A stretch of 64,000 bases of DNA from Cupriavidus consociatus. Lineage in GTDB: Bacteria > Pseudomonadota > Gammaproteobacteria > Burkholderiales > Burkholderiaceae. Shown piece by piece: positions 1 to 8,446 of the stretch. A program made the position numbers and the translations under genes. The DNA is taken from contig NZ_JAGIQA010000024.1 in NCBI RefSeq assembly GCF_017814975.1, positions 1 through 64,000 on the forward strand, given 5' to 3'. The stretch's first letter is position 1. The number at the start of each line of letters is the position of its first letter. The notes beneath the pieces are model-generated. The model had not been told where the DNA came from. It did not search any database and saw only the letters and a list, made by a program, of their open reading frames with translations.

Positions 1-55
1 CGCGGCCCTTGGGTTTCAGGTCAATCCAGTAGAAGCCGCATGAACACAACCACCT

Positions 56-1384
56 TCACTTCTGTTTCTTGAGAGGGTTTACGGGGCCGGTCGTCAACGG
101 CTTCGGCGCGAACGCCGGCGCGGCATCAGGCCCATAGGCCGCGCCGTAGCTGGCCGGGTTCAGGCGCAGCGTCAGCGCGCACACCAGCGCGGCGCAGCCG
201 AGGTGGTACCACCAGCCCGCGGCAAAGCCGCCGGTATGGGCTTGCAGCATCGCGGTCAGCCACGGCGCCAGTGCCGCCAGCAGGAAGCCGCCGCCCTGCA
301 TCAGCGCGCTCAGCGCGCCGGCGCTGTCCGGGTCGGGCAGGTGGTCCAGCGCCACCACCAGGTACAGCGCAAAGCAGCCACCGAGCCCGGCGCCGCCGAT
401 CACGGCCCATGCGTAGGGCGCCGCGTCGGGCCAGAGTGCAAGCCCGGCAAAGCCGGTCACCTGCATCGCCAGCGCCAGCACCGTCCACACGCGCCGATCG
501 ATGCGCGGTGCCGCCAGCGCCGGCAGCAGCAGCGCCGCGCCGGCCTGCGCCACCGCCATCAGCGCCACCAGCGCGCCGCTGGCGGGTGCGCTCCAGCCGT
601 GGCCCTGGTAGAACGGCGCCAGCCACGCCACCAGCGAGGCATAGCCGCCATTCATCACGCCAAAGCATCCCATCAGCAGCCAGGTGCGCGGCCGGCGCAG
701 CAGGGCGCGCGCCGCGCCCGCGGACTGGCCGCGCGACGCCGCATGGTCCGGCAGCCGGTGGTTGCGCTGCGCGCGCGGCAGCGCCACCCAGGCCAGCGCC
801 AGCGCGGCCAGCGCCGGCAGCGCCCACAGCGCCAGTGCCTCGCGCCAGCTGCCGGACAGCGCCGTCACGTAGGGAGAGAGTTGCGCGCCCAGCGCACCGC
901 CGCCCATCAGCGCGGCCGAGTACAGCCCCATCACCGGAGCCACGCGGCCGGGGAATTCCTGCTTGACCAGTCCCGGGCAGGCCGACTGCACCACGGCCAC
1001 GCCCAGCCCGCACAGCGCCGCCGAGGCGATCAGCCAGCCACCGTCGGTCACGCCGAGGCGCAGTGCGCAGCCCGTGCCCAGCAGTGCCAGCGCACCGAGC
1101 ACCGCGTTGCGTGCGCCCAGGCGGGCACGCAGCGCGGGGCCGAAGAACGCGCCCACGCCCATCAGCAGCATCGGCAGCAAGGTCAGCCAGGCCATGCCCT
1201 GGTACGTGAGCCCGGTGCCGGCGCGGATCGACGGCGCGAGCGGTCCCACCGCGGTCAGGAACGGCCGCAGGTTCAGGCCGATGCCAGCCACGGCGGCCAG
1301 CACGAGCCAGCGTGCCGGCGCCCTGCCGGAGCGCGTGCATGCCGCGGCGGCGGCGAGATCGGGCGCCTGTGCCATGTCCGCCAT
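56..1384 (-). CDS. MFS transporter, CynX/NimT type
   Basis: A 442-residue, very hydrophobic protein with about twelve predicted membrane helices. The N-terminal part holds the segment GIGLNLRPFLTAVGPLAP, the pattern seen in the CynX/NimT (cyanate and nitroimidazole) branch of the major facilitator superfamily. It should be an inner-membrane secondary transporter; the substrate cannot be read from the sequence. Its start lies one base from the stop of the upstream deaminase gene on the same strand, so the two are probably co-transcribed and the cargo may be a nitrogenous base or its breakdown product (inference). The C-terminal tail is short and basic (LKKQK). Positions 1-55 beyond its stop contain no supportable gene. 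Confidence 0.85.
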   Translation of the reverse strand: MADMAQAPDLAAAAACTRSGRAPARWLVLAAVAGIGLNLRPFLTAVGPLAPSIRAGTGLTYQGMAWLTLLPMLLMGVGAFFGPALRARLGARNAVLGALALLGTGCALRLGVTDGGWLIASAALCGLGVAVVQSACPGLVKQEFPGRVAPVMGLYSAALMGGGALGAQLSPYVTALSGSWREALALWALPALAALALAWVALPRAQRNHRLPDHAASRGQSAGAARALLRRPRTWLLMGCFGVMNGGYASLVAWLAPFYQGHGWSAPASGALVALMAVAQAGAALLLPALAAPRIDRRVWTVLALAMQVTGFAGLALWPDAAPYAWAVIGGAGLGGCFALYLVVALDHLPDPDSAGALSALMQGGGFLLAALAPWLTAMLQAHTGGFAAGWWYHLGCAALVCALTLRLNPASYGAAYGPDAAPAFAPKPLTTGPVNPLKKQK

Positions 1385-1385
1385 G

Positions 1386-1844
1386 TCAGCCGCGCGGTGC
1401 GCGCGGGCCGTAGAGCTGGGCAGCGGACAGGTCTACCGGCACGCGCGCGAGCGGCAGCGGCGGGGGATCCAGCGGCAGGCGCAGCGCCTGGTAGGCGGCT
1501 TCGCTGGACAAGCCGTAGGGCGCGGCGTCGTGGTTGTCGAAGGCGTAGTAGACCGCCTGGACACCGGCCATGGTCATCGCAGCGAGGCACATCGGGCAGG
1601 GGTGGCCGCTGGCGTAGACCACGCTGCCGCGCAGGTCGGGACGGCCCAGCTTGCGCGCCGCGGCCCGCACCGCTTCCATTTCGGCGTGGGTGGTCGGGTC
1701 GTGGCTGTGCACGATGTCGTTGACGCCGGTGGCAACCGCCTGGCCGTCGATGGCCAGCACGGCACCGAAGGGTCGCCCGCCGCGGTCGCGGTTGGCCGCG
1801 GCAAGGCGCACCGCCTCCCGCATGAATTCCTGGTGAGTGGTCAT
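1386..1844 (-). CDS. Cytidine/deoxycytidylate-family nucleobase deaminase
   Basis: Zinc-dependent deaminase of about 152 residues. The zinc site is visible as THAEME (H53, catalytic E55) and the downstream PCPMC (C83, C86). This arrangement is shared by guanine deaminase, yeast-type cytosine deaminase and tRNA adenosine deaminase. Size and lack of a tRNA-binding tail favour a free-base deaminase (cytosine, guanine or a related ring). I chose the ATG at 1844 (MTTHQEF) because it begins at the family core; an in-frame ATG at 1877 would add eleven residues. The MFS gene follows directly, and a LysR gene is divergent upstream, suggesting a small inducible uptake-and-deamination unit. Confidence 0.85.
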   Translation of the reverse strand: MTTHQEFMREAVRLAAANRDRGGRPFGAVLAIDGQAVATGVNDIVHSHDPTTHAEMEAVRAAARKLGRPDLRGSVVYASGHPCPMCLAAMTMAGVQAVYYAFDNHDAAPYGLSSEAAYQALRLPLDPPPLPLARVPVDLSAAQLYGPRAPRG

Positions 1845-1994
1845 GGTCTGTGCAGGGATCCTGATAAGTGAGTCCACGCTCGCAGTACTTGCGGCGTGGC
1901 AATCGGCAGGCTGCCCACTGTACGCGGGGGGTTGGTAATTCGGAAATTAAATGATGAAATCGCCGGCAGTGGAAAACCCAATGGAAAGCCGGCC

Positions 1995-2885
1995 ATGCAG
2001 GACCCCCGACTCGATCCCGTGCTGTTGCAGAGTTTTGTCGCCGTGACGGAAAGCGGCAGCTTTACCCGCGCAGCGCAGCGCGTGCACCTGACCCAGTCCA
2101 CCGTCAGCCAGCAGGTGCGGCGGCTTGAAGACCAGCTTGGCTGCGTGCTGCTGGACCGCGGCGGGCGTTACGTGGTGACGACGCCGGAGGGTGAGCGCCT
2201 GCTGGGCTACGCGCGCCGGCTGCAGCAACTGATGGCCGAGGCGGTCGGGCAACTGCGCCAGAGTGCCGGCCAGGGCGAGATCCGCATCGGCGTGCCCGAG
2301 GATTTTGCCGCGCGGCCGCTGACACCAGTGCTGGCGGGGTTTGCCGACGATTGGCCCGGGGTGCGCCTGGAAGTGACCAGCGGCATGAGCCACGAGTTGT
2401 GGCAGCGCTTCCAGGACCGCGAGCTCGACCTGGTGCTGGTCAAGCAGCGCGTAGCGCAGGCGCCGGGCATGGCCAGCTGGCCCGAGCCGCTGTGCTGGAT
2501 CGACAGCCGCAGCCGCCCGGCGGTGGCGCGCGATCCGGTGCCGCTGGTAGCGTTTCCCGCCGGCGGACTGTACCGCGGCGAGATGACGCACGCGCTCGAC
2601 GCCGGCGGGCGGCGCTGGCGCATCGCCTTCGTCAGTGCGAGCCTGGCGAGCATTCTGGCCGCGGTGGCCGACGGCCTCGGCATCACGCTGCTACCGCGGC
2701 GGCTGGCCACGGCGCATCACCAGGTGCTGGACGGCGGCGGCTGGCCGGCGGCCGTGCCGGACGTCGAGCTGAGCCTGCACGCGCAGCCCGACCTGCCAGC
2801 GCCGGCGCGCGACATGGCCGCACGCCTGGCCGCCTTGTGCGAGCGTGTCATGGGTTCCGGCGCGGCGGCGCCGGATGCCGGCTAG
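1995..2885 (+). CDS. LysR-family transcriptional regulator
   Basis: A 296-residue LysR regulator. The N-terminal winged helix-turn-helix is clear (LQSFVAVTESGSFTRAAQRV, then QSTVSQQVRRLEDQLG), followed by a PBP2-like effector domain beginning near residue 90 (GEIRIGVPED). An upstream in-frame ATG at 1896 exists, but the ATG at 1995 has a purine-rich GGAAAG about 6 bases ahead and starts just before the family core. It is divergent from the deaminase/MFS pair; the 150-bp gap between them (1845-1994) includes an AT-rich stretch around 1935-1960 (GGTAATTCGGAAATTAAATG) that is the likely shared control region. Its inducer is unknown; local control of the deaminase operon is inferred from the layout. 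Confidence 0.85.
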   Translation: MQDPRLDPVLLQSFVAVTESGSFTRAAQRVHLTQSTVSQQVRRLEDQLGCVLLDRGGRYVVTTPEGERLLGYARRLQQLMAEAVGQLRQSAGQGEIRIGVPEDFAARPLTPVLAGFADDWPGVRLEVTSGMSHELWQRFQDRELDLVLVKQRVAQAPGMASWPEPLCWIDSRSRPAVARDPVPLVAFPAGGLYRGEMTHALDAGGRRWRIAFVSASLASILAAVADGLGITLLPRRLATAHHQVLDGGGWPAAVPDVELSLHAQPDLPAPARDMAARLAALCERVMGSGAAAPDAG

Positions 2886-2893
2886 CGCAAGCG

Positions 2894-3073
2894 TCAGCCG
2901 AAGTATTCGTTGTAGTAGCGGGTGCAGGTGCCGGACGGCCGGAAGGTGTACGGCAGTTCGGCCAGCGCGGCGGCTTCGAGCGAGCCGAAGGGGATGTCCG
3001 GCGCGTTCAGGCTGGCCGCCTCGGTGGCGTCGGATGGATGGGCAGGATGCTGGGCGTGGGCTTGCGAAGTCAT
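2894..3073 (-). CDS. Small hypothetical protein (59 aa)
   Basis: A 59-codon reading frame starting ATG-ACT-TCG and ending TGA. It has strong G/C preference at third positions, like its neighbours. The product starts with a His/Ala/Ser-rich stretch (MTSQAHAQHPAHPSDA) and ends in an aromatic segment (TCTRYYNEYFG). I do not recognise a family. No signal peptide or membrane helix is visible. It lies convergent to the LysR gene, 8 bp from that gene's stop. Codon bias and a clean start/stop make it credible, but there is no functional evidence and it could be chance in GC-rich DNA. Confidence 0.5.
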   Translation of the reverse strand: MTSQAHAQHPAHPSDATEAASLNAPDIPFGSLEAAALAELPYTFRPSGTCTRYYNEYFG

Positions 3074-3253
3074 TTTCAGTACATCAAAAGGCCGGGCGGG
3101 CCGGCGATTGGCAACGCAACCATCCTAATGCGCCCGCGCGCCGAGATCAGCCCCCCTGCGTTGAACACACTGTTGCGCAATCGCGTCCAATCGGGGCGGC
3201 TTGCGTGACGTTGGCGGCGGATGAAGACAACTCGCCGGTTGCACCGACGCCTT

Positions 3254-3301
3254 CCTCGGCAAGGTCTATATTGGCCGAGGGGCACCACCGTGCGGTGCCC
3301 C
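3254..3301 (+). promoter_or_regulatory. Two overlapping hairpins ahead of the phosphoribosyltransferase gene
   Basis: CCTCGGC (3254-3260) pairs with GCCGAGG (3274-3280). GGGGCACC (3279-3286) pairs with GGTGCCCC (3294-3301). The two stems share bases 3279-3280, so the full-length forms compete at that point. Neither is followed by a T tract, so they are not simple terminators. They sit about 40 bases before the start codon and could shape the mRNA leader. Confidence 0.35.
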
Positions 3302-3340
3302 GGCCGGGAATCCGCCGGCCAGCCAAACCGGGAGCGCGCC

Positions 3341-4036
3341 ATGTCAGTCCCACCGTGCTTTGCCGATCGCCGCGAAGCCGGCCATTACCTTGGCCGCCGT
3401 CTGGCGGAGCTGGGCTTCGGCGCCGACAAGCTCGACCAGCCCGCGCTGGTGCTGGCGCTGCCGCGCGGCGGCGTGCCGGTCGCCTTCGAGGTAGCGCGTG
3501 CGCTCGGCGCGCAGCTCGACGTGCTGCTGGTGCGCAAGATCGGCGCCACCGGCTACCCGGAGCTGGCGCTGGGCGCCGTGGTCGAGGGCGATGCCGGCGG
3601 CGGCGGGCCGCATACGGTGGTGAACGATGATCCCTGGGCGCGCCGCGCGGTGGAAAGCGGCAGCTTCGATGCCGAACGCGGGCGCCAGCTCGACGAGATC
3701 GCCCGGCGCCAGCAGCGCTATCGCGGCGGCGCGCCGGTGCCGGCGCGGGCCGGGCGTACCGTGATCGTGGTCGATGACGGCGTCGCCACCGGAGCGACCA
3801 TGCGTGCCGCATTGGAAGGCGTGCGCATGGCCGGCGCTGCGCGGGTGATCGCTGCCACGCCGGTCGGCGCGCAGGAAGGGCTCGCCAGCCTGGAGCAGGC
3901 GGCCGACGAGATTATCTGCCTCAATACACCACCCAACTTCGGCGCGGTCGGCTCCTTTTACCTGGATTTCACGCAGACCAGCGACGACGAGGCGCTCGGG
4001 CTGCTGCGCCAGGCGGCCAGCCCGCGCGCGGGCTGA
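3341..4036 (+). CDS. Phosphoribosyltransferase-family protein
   Basis: A 231-residue protein of the type I phosphoribosyltransferase fold. The PRPP-binding loop is plain at about residues 140-157 (VIVVDDGVATGATMRAAL), and the N-terminal half contains the PRGGVPVAFEVARAL segment typical of stand-alone bacterial PRTase-like proteins. These are annotated as phosphoribosyltransferases, but their substrate is usually unknown. The ATG at 3341 is preceded by GGGAGCG, a reasonable ribosome-binding site; an upstream in-frame ATG at 3221 has no such site. The gene stands alone between converging units, so context gives no pathway. A role in nucleotide salvage or regulation is only a guess. Confidence 0.8.
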   Translation: MSVPPCFADRREAGHYLGRRLAELGFGADKLDQPALVLALPRGGVPVAFEVARALGAQLDVLLVRKIGATGYPELALGAVVEGDAGGGGPHTVVNDDPWARRAVESGSFDAERGRQLDEIARRQQRYRGGAPVPARAGRTVIVVDDGVATGATMRAALEGVRMAGAARVIAATPVGAQEGLASLEQAADEIICLNTPPNFGAVGSFYLDFTQTSDDEALGLLRQAASPRAG

Positions 4037-4058
4037 CGCGCCAGTCGCAGCGTCCGCA

Positions 4059-4574
4059 TCAGGCCCGGGCGGCCAGGCGCCGCTTCAGGTGCGGCACCAG
4101 CCCCCCGGCGCCGAGGATTTCGCGCAGGAAATCAGGGATCGGCTCGCACGCCACCGTGCTGCCGTCGTCCAGGCGCAGCAGCGCCGTCTCCAGGTCCAGC
4201 GTCGCCCGGGCGCCGTCGGCCAGCCGGGCGACCTCCGCGCACACCAGCACCGGCAGTCCCAGGTTGATCGCGTTGCGGTAGAACAGCCCGCCGAACGACA
4301 GCGCCACCACCGCGCCCACGCCCAGCTCGCGCAGCGCCTGCGGCGCCTGCTCGCGCGAGGAGCCGATACCGAAGTTGGCGCCCGCTACCAGCACATCGCC
4401 CGCCCGCACGCTGCCTGGAAACTCGGGGCGCAGCGACGCCAGGCAGTGCCGCGCCAGCACGGGCAGCGGCGATTTCATCAGCACGGCGGGGGCCATGGCA
4501 TCGGTGTCGACGTTGTCGCCGAAACGCCAGATGCGGCCGGCCGGGGCCGGGGTGGGGGCACTAGGAGCAGTCAT
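4059..4574 (-). CDS. Aconitase-family dehydratase small subunit (LeuD-like)
   Basis: A 171-residue small (swivel-domain) subunit of the isopropylmalate isomerase/homoaconitase family. The family signature appears as GANFGIGSSREQAPQAL, with Q where many LeuD proteins have H in SSREHA. It should pair with the large subunit encoded just upstream (61-bp gap) to form a heterodimeric hydro-lyase acting on a hydroxy di- or tricarboxylate. A Bug-type carboxylate-binding protein and a GntR regulator precede it in the same direction. I therefore read it as part of a catabolic isomerase for an imported dicarboxylate (for example a dimethylmalate- or citramalate-like acid) rather than leucine synthesis. 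That substrate is inference. Confidence 0.8.
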   Translation of the reverse strand: MTAPSAPTPAPAGRIWRFGDNVDTDAMAPAVLMKSPLPVLARHCLASLRPEFPGSVRAGDVLVAGANFGIGSSREQAPQALRELGVGAVVALSFGGLFYRNAINLGLPVLVCAEVARLADGARATLDLETALLRLDDGSTVACEPIPDFLREILGAGGLVPHLKRRLAARA

Positions 4575-4635
4575 GCAAAGGTCTGGCCCGCCCGCGCGGG
4601 GGCACGGGTCGGGTCGCGTCGTTATGTTTATGTTC

Positions 4636-5955
4636 TTATGGCAGCAAGGTGCGCGGGTCGGTAATGCGGCCGGTGACGGCGCTGGCGGCCACGGTCATCG
4701 GCGAGCCCAGCCACACCGCGCTGCCGGCATCCCCCATGCGGCCGGAAAAATTGCGGGCGGTCGAGGCGATGGCGCGGCTGCCGGCAGGGAAGCGCGCGGC
4801 GCCATAGCCAGCGCAGGCGCCGCAGGCGTTGGGCAGCAGGCTGGCGCCGGCCTCGGCCAGGATGGCGAGCGTGCCTTCGCGTTCGGCCTGCTGCTGGTCG
4901 CGGCGCGAGGCGGCGGCCACCTGCAGTGTGACGCCGGGCGCGACCCGGCGTCCGCGCAACACACGCGCGGCCATGCGCAGGTCTTCCAGCTTGGCGCCGG
5001 TGCAGGCGCCGAGGTAGGCGATCTGCACCGGCTCGCCGGCGGCCTGGTCGACCGGGGCGCTGTTGGCCGGCGAATGCGGCGCGGCCACCTGCGGCGCCAG
5101 CGCCGCGGCGTCGAAGCGGTGGTGCGCCAGCACCGGCGCCTGGGCGTCGGTGCGCCAGTGCGCCAGGTCGATCTGCGCCAGCACCTGCGCCGGCACGCCG
5201 GCCTGTGCCAGCCAGTCCAGCGTGACCGCATCGGGGGCGACCAGGCCGGTCTGCGCGCCGAGTTCGGCGCTCATGTTGGCCAGCGTCATGCGCTCCTGCA
5301 TCGGCAGCGCGGCGACGGCGCTGCCGGTGTACTCGATCGCTTCGTAGCGCCCGCCGCCCAGGCCGAGCGTGGCGCACAGGAACAGGTTGATATCCTTGGC
5401 GCAGACTCCGGGTGCGAGCATGCCGTCCCATTCCAGCCGGATCGTATTCGGCACGCGCAGCCAGATCTCGCCGGTGGCCAGCACGCCGGCCATTTCGGTG
5501 GCGCCCACGCCGAACATATAGGCGCCGAACGCGCCGCCGGTCGGGCTGTGGCTGTCGCCGCCGACGATCAGGCGGCCCGGCAGCACGTGTCCGCGTTCGG
5601 GCAGCACCACGTGGCAGATGCCTTCGGCGTCGATCAGCTCGGCGCCGGCCTGGCGGGTCCAGTCGCGGGTGAAGCGCAGGATCGATTCGGCCTGGGCATC
5701 GCCGCCCGGCACGAAGTGATCGGTCACCACGACATAGCGCGACGGGTCCCACACGCTCACGCCGAGCTCCTGCAGCAGGGGCGCGACCCGGCGCGGGCCG
5801 CTGGAGTCGTGCGACATCGCCAGGTCGACCCGGCAGATCGCCACCGTGCCGATCTCGGCATAGTCCAGTCCGGCCGAGCGGGCGACCAGCTTCTGGGCCA
5901 GCGTCGCCGGCCTGGCCGTTGCATCAGGGCAAGGCGAGTCCGCGGGCACGCTCAT
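4636..5955 (-). CDS. Aconitase-family dehydratase large subunit (LeuC-like)
   Basis: A 439-residue catalytic subunit of the aconitase superfamily. The [4Fe-4S] ligands are all present: one Cys in LGACTGAKLEDL and two in NACGACAGYGA. The substrate-loop motif GGDSHSPTGGAFGAYMFGVG lies about 155-175 residues in. Length matches the stand-alone large subunits of isopropylmalate isomerase, homoaconitase and 2,3-dimethylmalate dehydratase. Its stop overlaps nothing, but its start overlaps the end of the Bug gene by 4 bp (ATGA), which indicates translational coupling between transport and metabolism genes. It probably isomerises or hydrates the acid captured by the adjacent binding protein; exact specificity cannot be read. 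Confidence 0.85.
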   Translation of the reverse strand: MSVPADSPCPDATARPATLAQKLVARSAGLDYAEIGTVAICRVDLAMSHDSSGPRRVAPLLQELGVSVWDPSRYVVVTDHFVPGGDAQAESILRFTRDWTRQAGAELIDAEGICHVVLPERGHVLPGRLIVGGDSHSPTGGAFGAYMFGVGATEMAGVLATGEIWLRVPNTIRLEWDGMLAPGVCAKDINLFLCATLGLGGGRYEAIEYTGSAVAALPMQERMTLANMSAELGAQTGLVAPDAVTLDWLAQAGVPAQVLAQIDLAHWRTDAQAPVLAHHRFDAAALAPQVAAPHSPANSAPVDQAAGEPVQIAYLGACTGAKLEDLRMAARVLRGRRVAPGVTLQVAAASRRDQQQAEREGTLAILAEAGASLLPNACGACAGYGAARFPAGSRAIASTARNFSGRMGDAGSAVWLGSPMTVAASAVTGRITDPRTLLP

Positions 5956-6992
5956 TCCGGCGATGCCCCCGAATACTTGACCACCGAAGCCCAGCGCTTG
6001 ACGTCTTGCTTGACGAAGGCAGCAAACGCCTCGGGCGTCATGCCAACCGGCTGCGCGCCGTCGTTTTCCAGGCGCTTGCGCACCCCGGGTGACTCCAGCC
6101 CCTTGCGCGCCGCCTGGTAGAGCGCCTGCGTGACTTCAGCGGGCATGCCGGCCGGCCCGAACAGGCCGAACCACGCGCTCGACTCGAAGCCCTTGACCGT
6201 CGCGCCGATCGGCGCCGCGCCCGGGAACTGGGGCATCGGCGCCGGGCTGGTTACACCCAGCACCTTGAGCTTGCCGGCGCGCACGTGCGGCAGCACGTTG
6301 ATCGTGCTGGCGAACATCAGGTCGCACTGGCCAGCCAGCACGTCGGTCAACGCCGGCGCGGTGCCCTTGTACGGGATGTTGACGATATAGGTGCCGGTCA
6401 TCATCTTGAACATGTCGCCGGCCATGTGCAGCGACGAGCCGACCGAACCGATGGCGAAGTTCAGCTTGCCCGGCTGCGCACGCGCCAGCCGGATCAGCTC
6501 GGGCACGTTGTTGGCCGGCAGCTTCGGCGTGGCCACCAGCACGCTGGGCACGGTGGCGACCAGCGTGACCGGCGTGAAATCCTGCACCGGGTCGAAGGGC
6601 AGCTTCTTGTACAGCGTGGCGTTGATGGTGTGGCTGGTGAAGCTCATCAGCAGCGTGCTGCCGTCTGGCGCGCTCTTGGCGACCAGATCGGCGGCGATAT
6701 TGCCACCCGCGCCGGGCCGGTTCTCGACCACCACGGGCTGCTCCAGCAGTTGCGACATTTCCTGGGCGATGGTGCGCGCCAGCGTGTCGGTCGTGCCGCC
6801 GGCGGGCGCGCCCACCAGGATCCGGATCGGCTTGCCGCCGGCGACCTGGCCCTGCCCCTGGGCCGCCGCGCCAAGCGGCAGGATGAGCCCGCACGCGGCC
6901 AGCGCGGCAACCCGGCGCAGCGCGGTGCGGCGAGCGGGCACAGGCGGAGACTGACGGGTCGGGCTGGACGAATCCAGGCGGAACACTGGCAT
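5952..6992 (-). CDS. Bug-family (tripartite tricarboxylate) solute-binding protein
   Basis: A 346-residue periplasmic binding protein. The N-terminus has paired arginines and a hydrophobic core (PARRTALRRVAALAACGLIL) ending near AAAQGQ, an export signal that could be Tat-like. The mature part has the Bug hallmarks: IRILVGAPAGGTTDTLAR, then VVENRPGAGGNIAADLVAKS and a PYKGTAPALTDVLAGQ segment. Bug proteins capture carboxylates for TctAB-type permeases, but no tctA or tctB gene lies in this window, as is common for the expanded Bug families of Burkholderiaceae. Start at 6992 chosen because the signal sequence begins there; the longer frame to 7055 lacks sense. It is coupled to the LeuC-like gene. 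Confidence 0.9.
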   Translation of the reverse strand: MPVFRLDSSSPTRQSPPVPARRTALRRVAALAACGLILPLGAAAQGQGQVAGGKPIRILVGAPAGGTTDTLARTIAQEMSQLLEQPVVVENRPGAGGNIAADLVAKSAPDGSTLLMSFTSHTINATLYKKLPFDPVQDFTPVTLVATVPSVLVATPKLPANNVPELIRLARAQPGKLNFAIGSVGSSLHMAGDMFKMMTGTYIVNIPYKGTAPALTDVLAGQCDLMFASTINVLPHVRAGKLKVLGVTSPAPMPQFPGAAPIGATVKGFESSAWFGLFGPAGMPAEVTQALYQAARKGLESPGVRKRLENDGAQPVGMTPEAFAAFVKQDVKRWASVVKYSGASPE

Positions 6993-7081
6993 GACGACTC
7001 CTCGCTTGATGTGATCAGGAGTGCGCAGTATCGCCCGACTCGGGTGTCCGCGCATCCTTGCCTCGCGGCGCGCGGGCGAAA

Positions 7082-7864
7082 TCAGTCGCGCAGGCCCGGG
7101 CGGGTTTCGCTTTCCACCCAGACGTTGGCACTGTCCACACCGGCGGGCGACAGCTCCATGCGGTATTCGTAGCGGTCGGGACGGTACTGGCCGAGCAGCA
7201 GTTGCACCGGGCGCCCGGCCTGGTCTTTCACCACGCGGCGCACCGCCAGCAGCGCGCCGCCCACGGGCACGTCCAGCAGCGGCGCCACCACCACGTCGGC
7301 CAGGCGTGCCGACAACACCTGGCTGGCACGGCCCAGCTTGACGCCGCCGGCTTCGAGCAAGCGCAGCACCGGCGTTTCCTCGAGCGCCTTGCGCGAGATC
7401 GGCCGGCCCAGCTCCGCAGGCAGGTAGACGGTGATATGCGACAGCGGCCGGTTGCGGTAGTGGCGCACCCGCACGATCTTGACCACGGGATCGCCCGGCT
7501 GGATCCCCAGCGACTCGGCAACGTCGGGCGTGGCGTGGACTTCGTCGATCGAGATCACCTTTACCGACGTCTTCTGGCCCATGTCGATGATGTTGTCGAG
7601 CAGGCTGGAGCCGCGTTCCTCGGTGCCCGTGGCGGGCCGTACCGGGTGCGGGTTGACGAAGGTGCCGAGCCCGCGATGGCGCCGCACCAGGCCTTCCTGC
7701 ACCAGCCGGTCGAACACGCGGCGCATGGTCACGCGCGAGGCGTGGAACTGCTTTGCCAGGTCGATCTCTCCTGGCAGGGGACCCTGGCCGAAGCGTCCTT
7801 CAACGATCTGCTGGCGCAGTACCACGTAAATCTGGTGATACAGGGGAACGACGGCTTCACTCAT
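7082..7864 (-). CDS. GntR/UTRA (HutC-type) transcriptional regulator
   Basis: A 260-residue regulator with an N-terminal GntR winged helix (PLYHQIYVVLRQQIVEGRFG, then SRVTMRRVFDRLVQEGLVRR) and a C-terminal UTRA ligand domain from about residue 95. It heads the minus-strand run GntR - Bug - large subunit - small subunit with an 89-bp gap to the Bug gene, so it is the obvious candidate regulator of that catabolic operon. AAGGGAAACC lies directly ahead of the start codon and serves as a good ribosome-binding site. UTRA domains bind small metabolites, plausibly the transported acid or its product (inference). Confidence 0.85.
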   Translation of the reverse strand: MSEAVVPLYHQIYVVLRQQIVEGRFGQGPLPGEIDLAKQFHASRVTMRRVFDRLVQEGLVRRHRGLGTFVNPHPVRPATGTEERGSSLLDNIIDMGQKTSVKVISIDEVHATPDVAESLGIQPGDPVVKIVRVRHYRNRPLSHITVYLPAELGRPISRKALEETPVLRLLEAGGVKLGRASQVLSARLADVVVAPLLDVPVGGALLAVRRVVKDQAGRPVQLLLGQYRPDRYEYRMELSPAGVDSANVWVESETRPGLRD

Positions 7865-8294
7865 GGTTTCCCTTGTGGAGAGATGACAAGTCTGTAATGC
7901 CTCTAATGTACTTTAAATCAGACATAGAGCCTAGCATGGATAGTGGCTGAGACGCTTCGGATACAGCGTCCGCGCGCGGCACTTCCCCTTTGCGTCAGGC
8001 CGGTGGCCGATCACACGTCGACCCCCTAGCGCGTGCAGGTGGCGCCGCGCCGGGGCCAGGCGGAGGTCCTTTGATAAACGCACCGATGACCGGAAGCGGG
8101 CGGCGAAAAACGGACATCGCGGCTATGTGAGGCAGCCCACATGGGAGACGGCGGCGGCACCTCACGGATCGTGTTTCAGGCCCGATACGTGGCATGGCGC
8201 TTCGGGCAATTCCTAGGTCTATCCGCAAGGCCTTGAAAACTAATAGGTTTTTTTACGGCCTTGACATTACCCCTGAGGCGCCTTGGGGGGCGCT

Positions 8295-8310
8295 GTCACA
8301 GCGGTGTGAC
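8295..8310. promoter_or_regulatory. Perfect palindrome upstream of the glycine-rich protein gene
   Basis: GTCACA-GCGG-TGTGAC, six-base arms with a four-base centre, about 250 bp before the start of the glycine-rich protein gene. The shape suits a dimeric regulator. I cannot name the protein. Confidence 0.35.
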
Positions 8311-8430
8311 ATGTCGTTTGGCGTGCACAGCATGCAGGCCCCAATTGATGGCGCAAGCGGCCAGAAAGTTCCCCGGCTGGCACCGGGCAGGCCTTGTAAT
8401 ACAAGGGTTTGCCGACTCACGTGGCGAAGC

Positions 8431-8446
8431 TGGCACCGATTATGCG
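8431..8446 (+). promoter_or_regulatory. Possible sigma-54-type promoter
   Basis: TGGCACCGATTATGCG has GG (8432-8433) and GC (8444-8445) separated by exactly ten bases, the spacing required for -24/-12 promoters. It departs from the consensus TTGC at one base. It would start transcription about 105 bp before the glycine-rich gene. A single match in GC-rich DNA is weak evidence. Confidence 0.3.

Noticed and set aside
8261..8266. TTGACA as a -35 box before the glycine-rich gene
   Set aside because: No acceptable -10 hexamer at 16-18 bp; the downstream sequence is G-rich.
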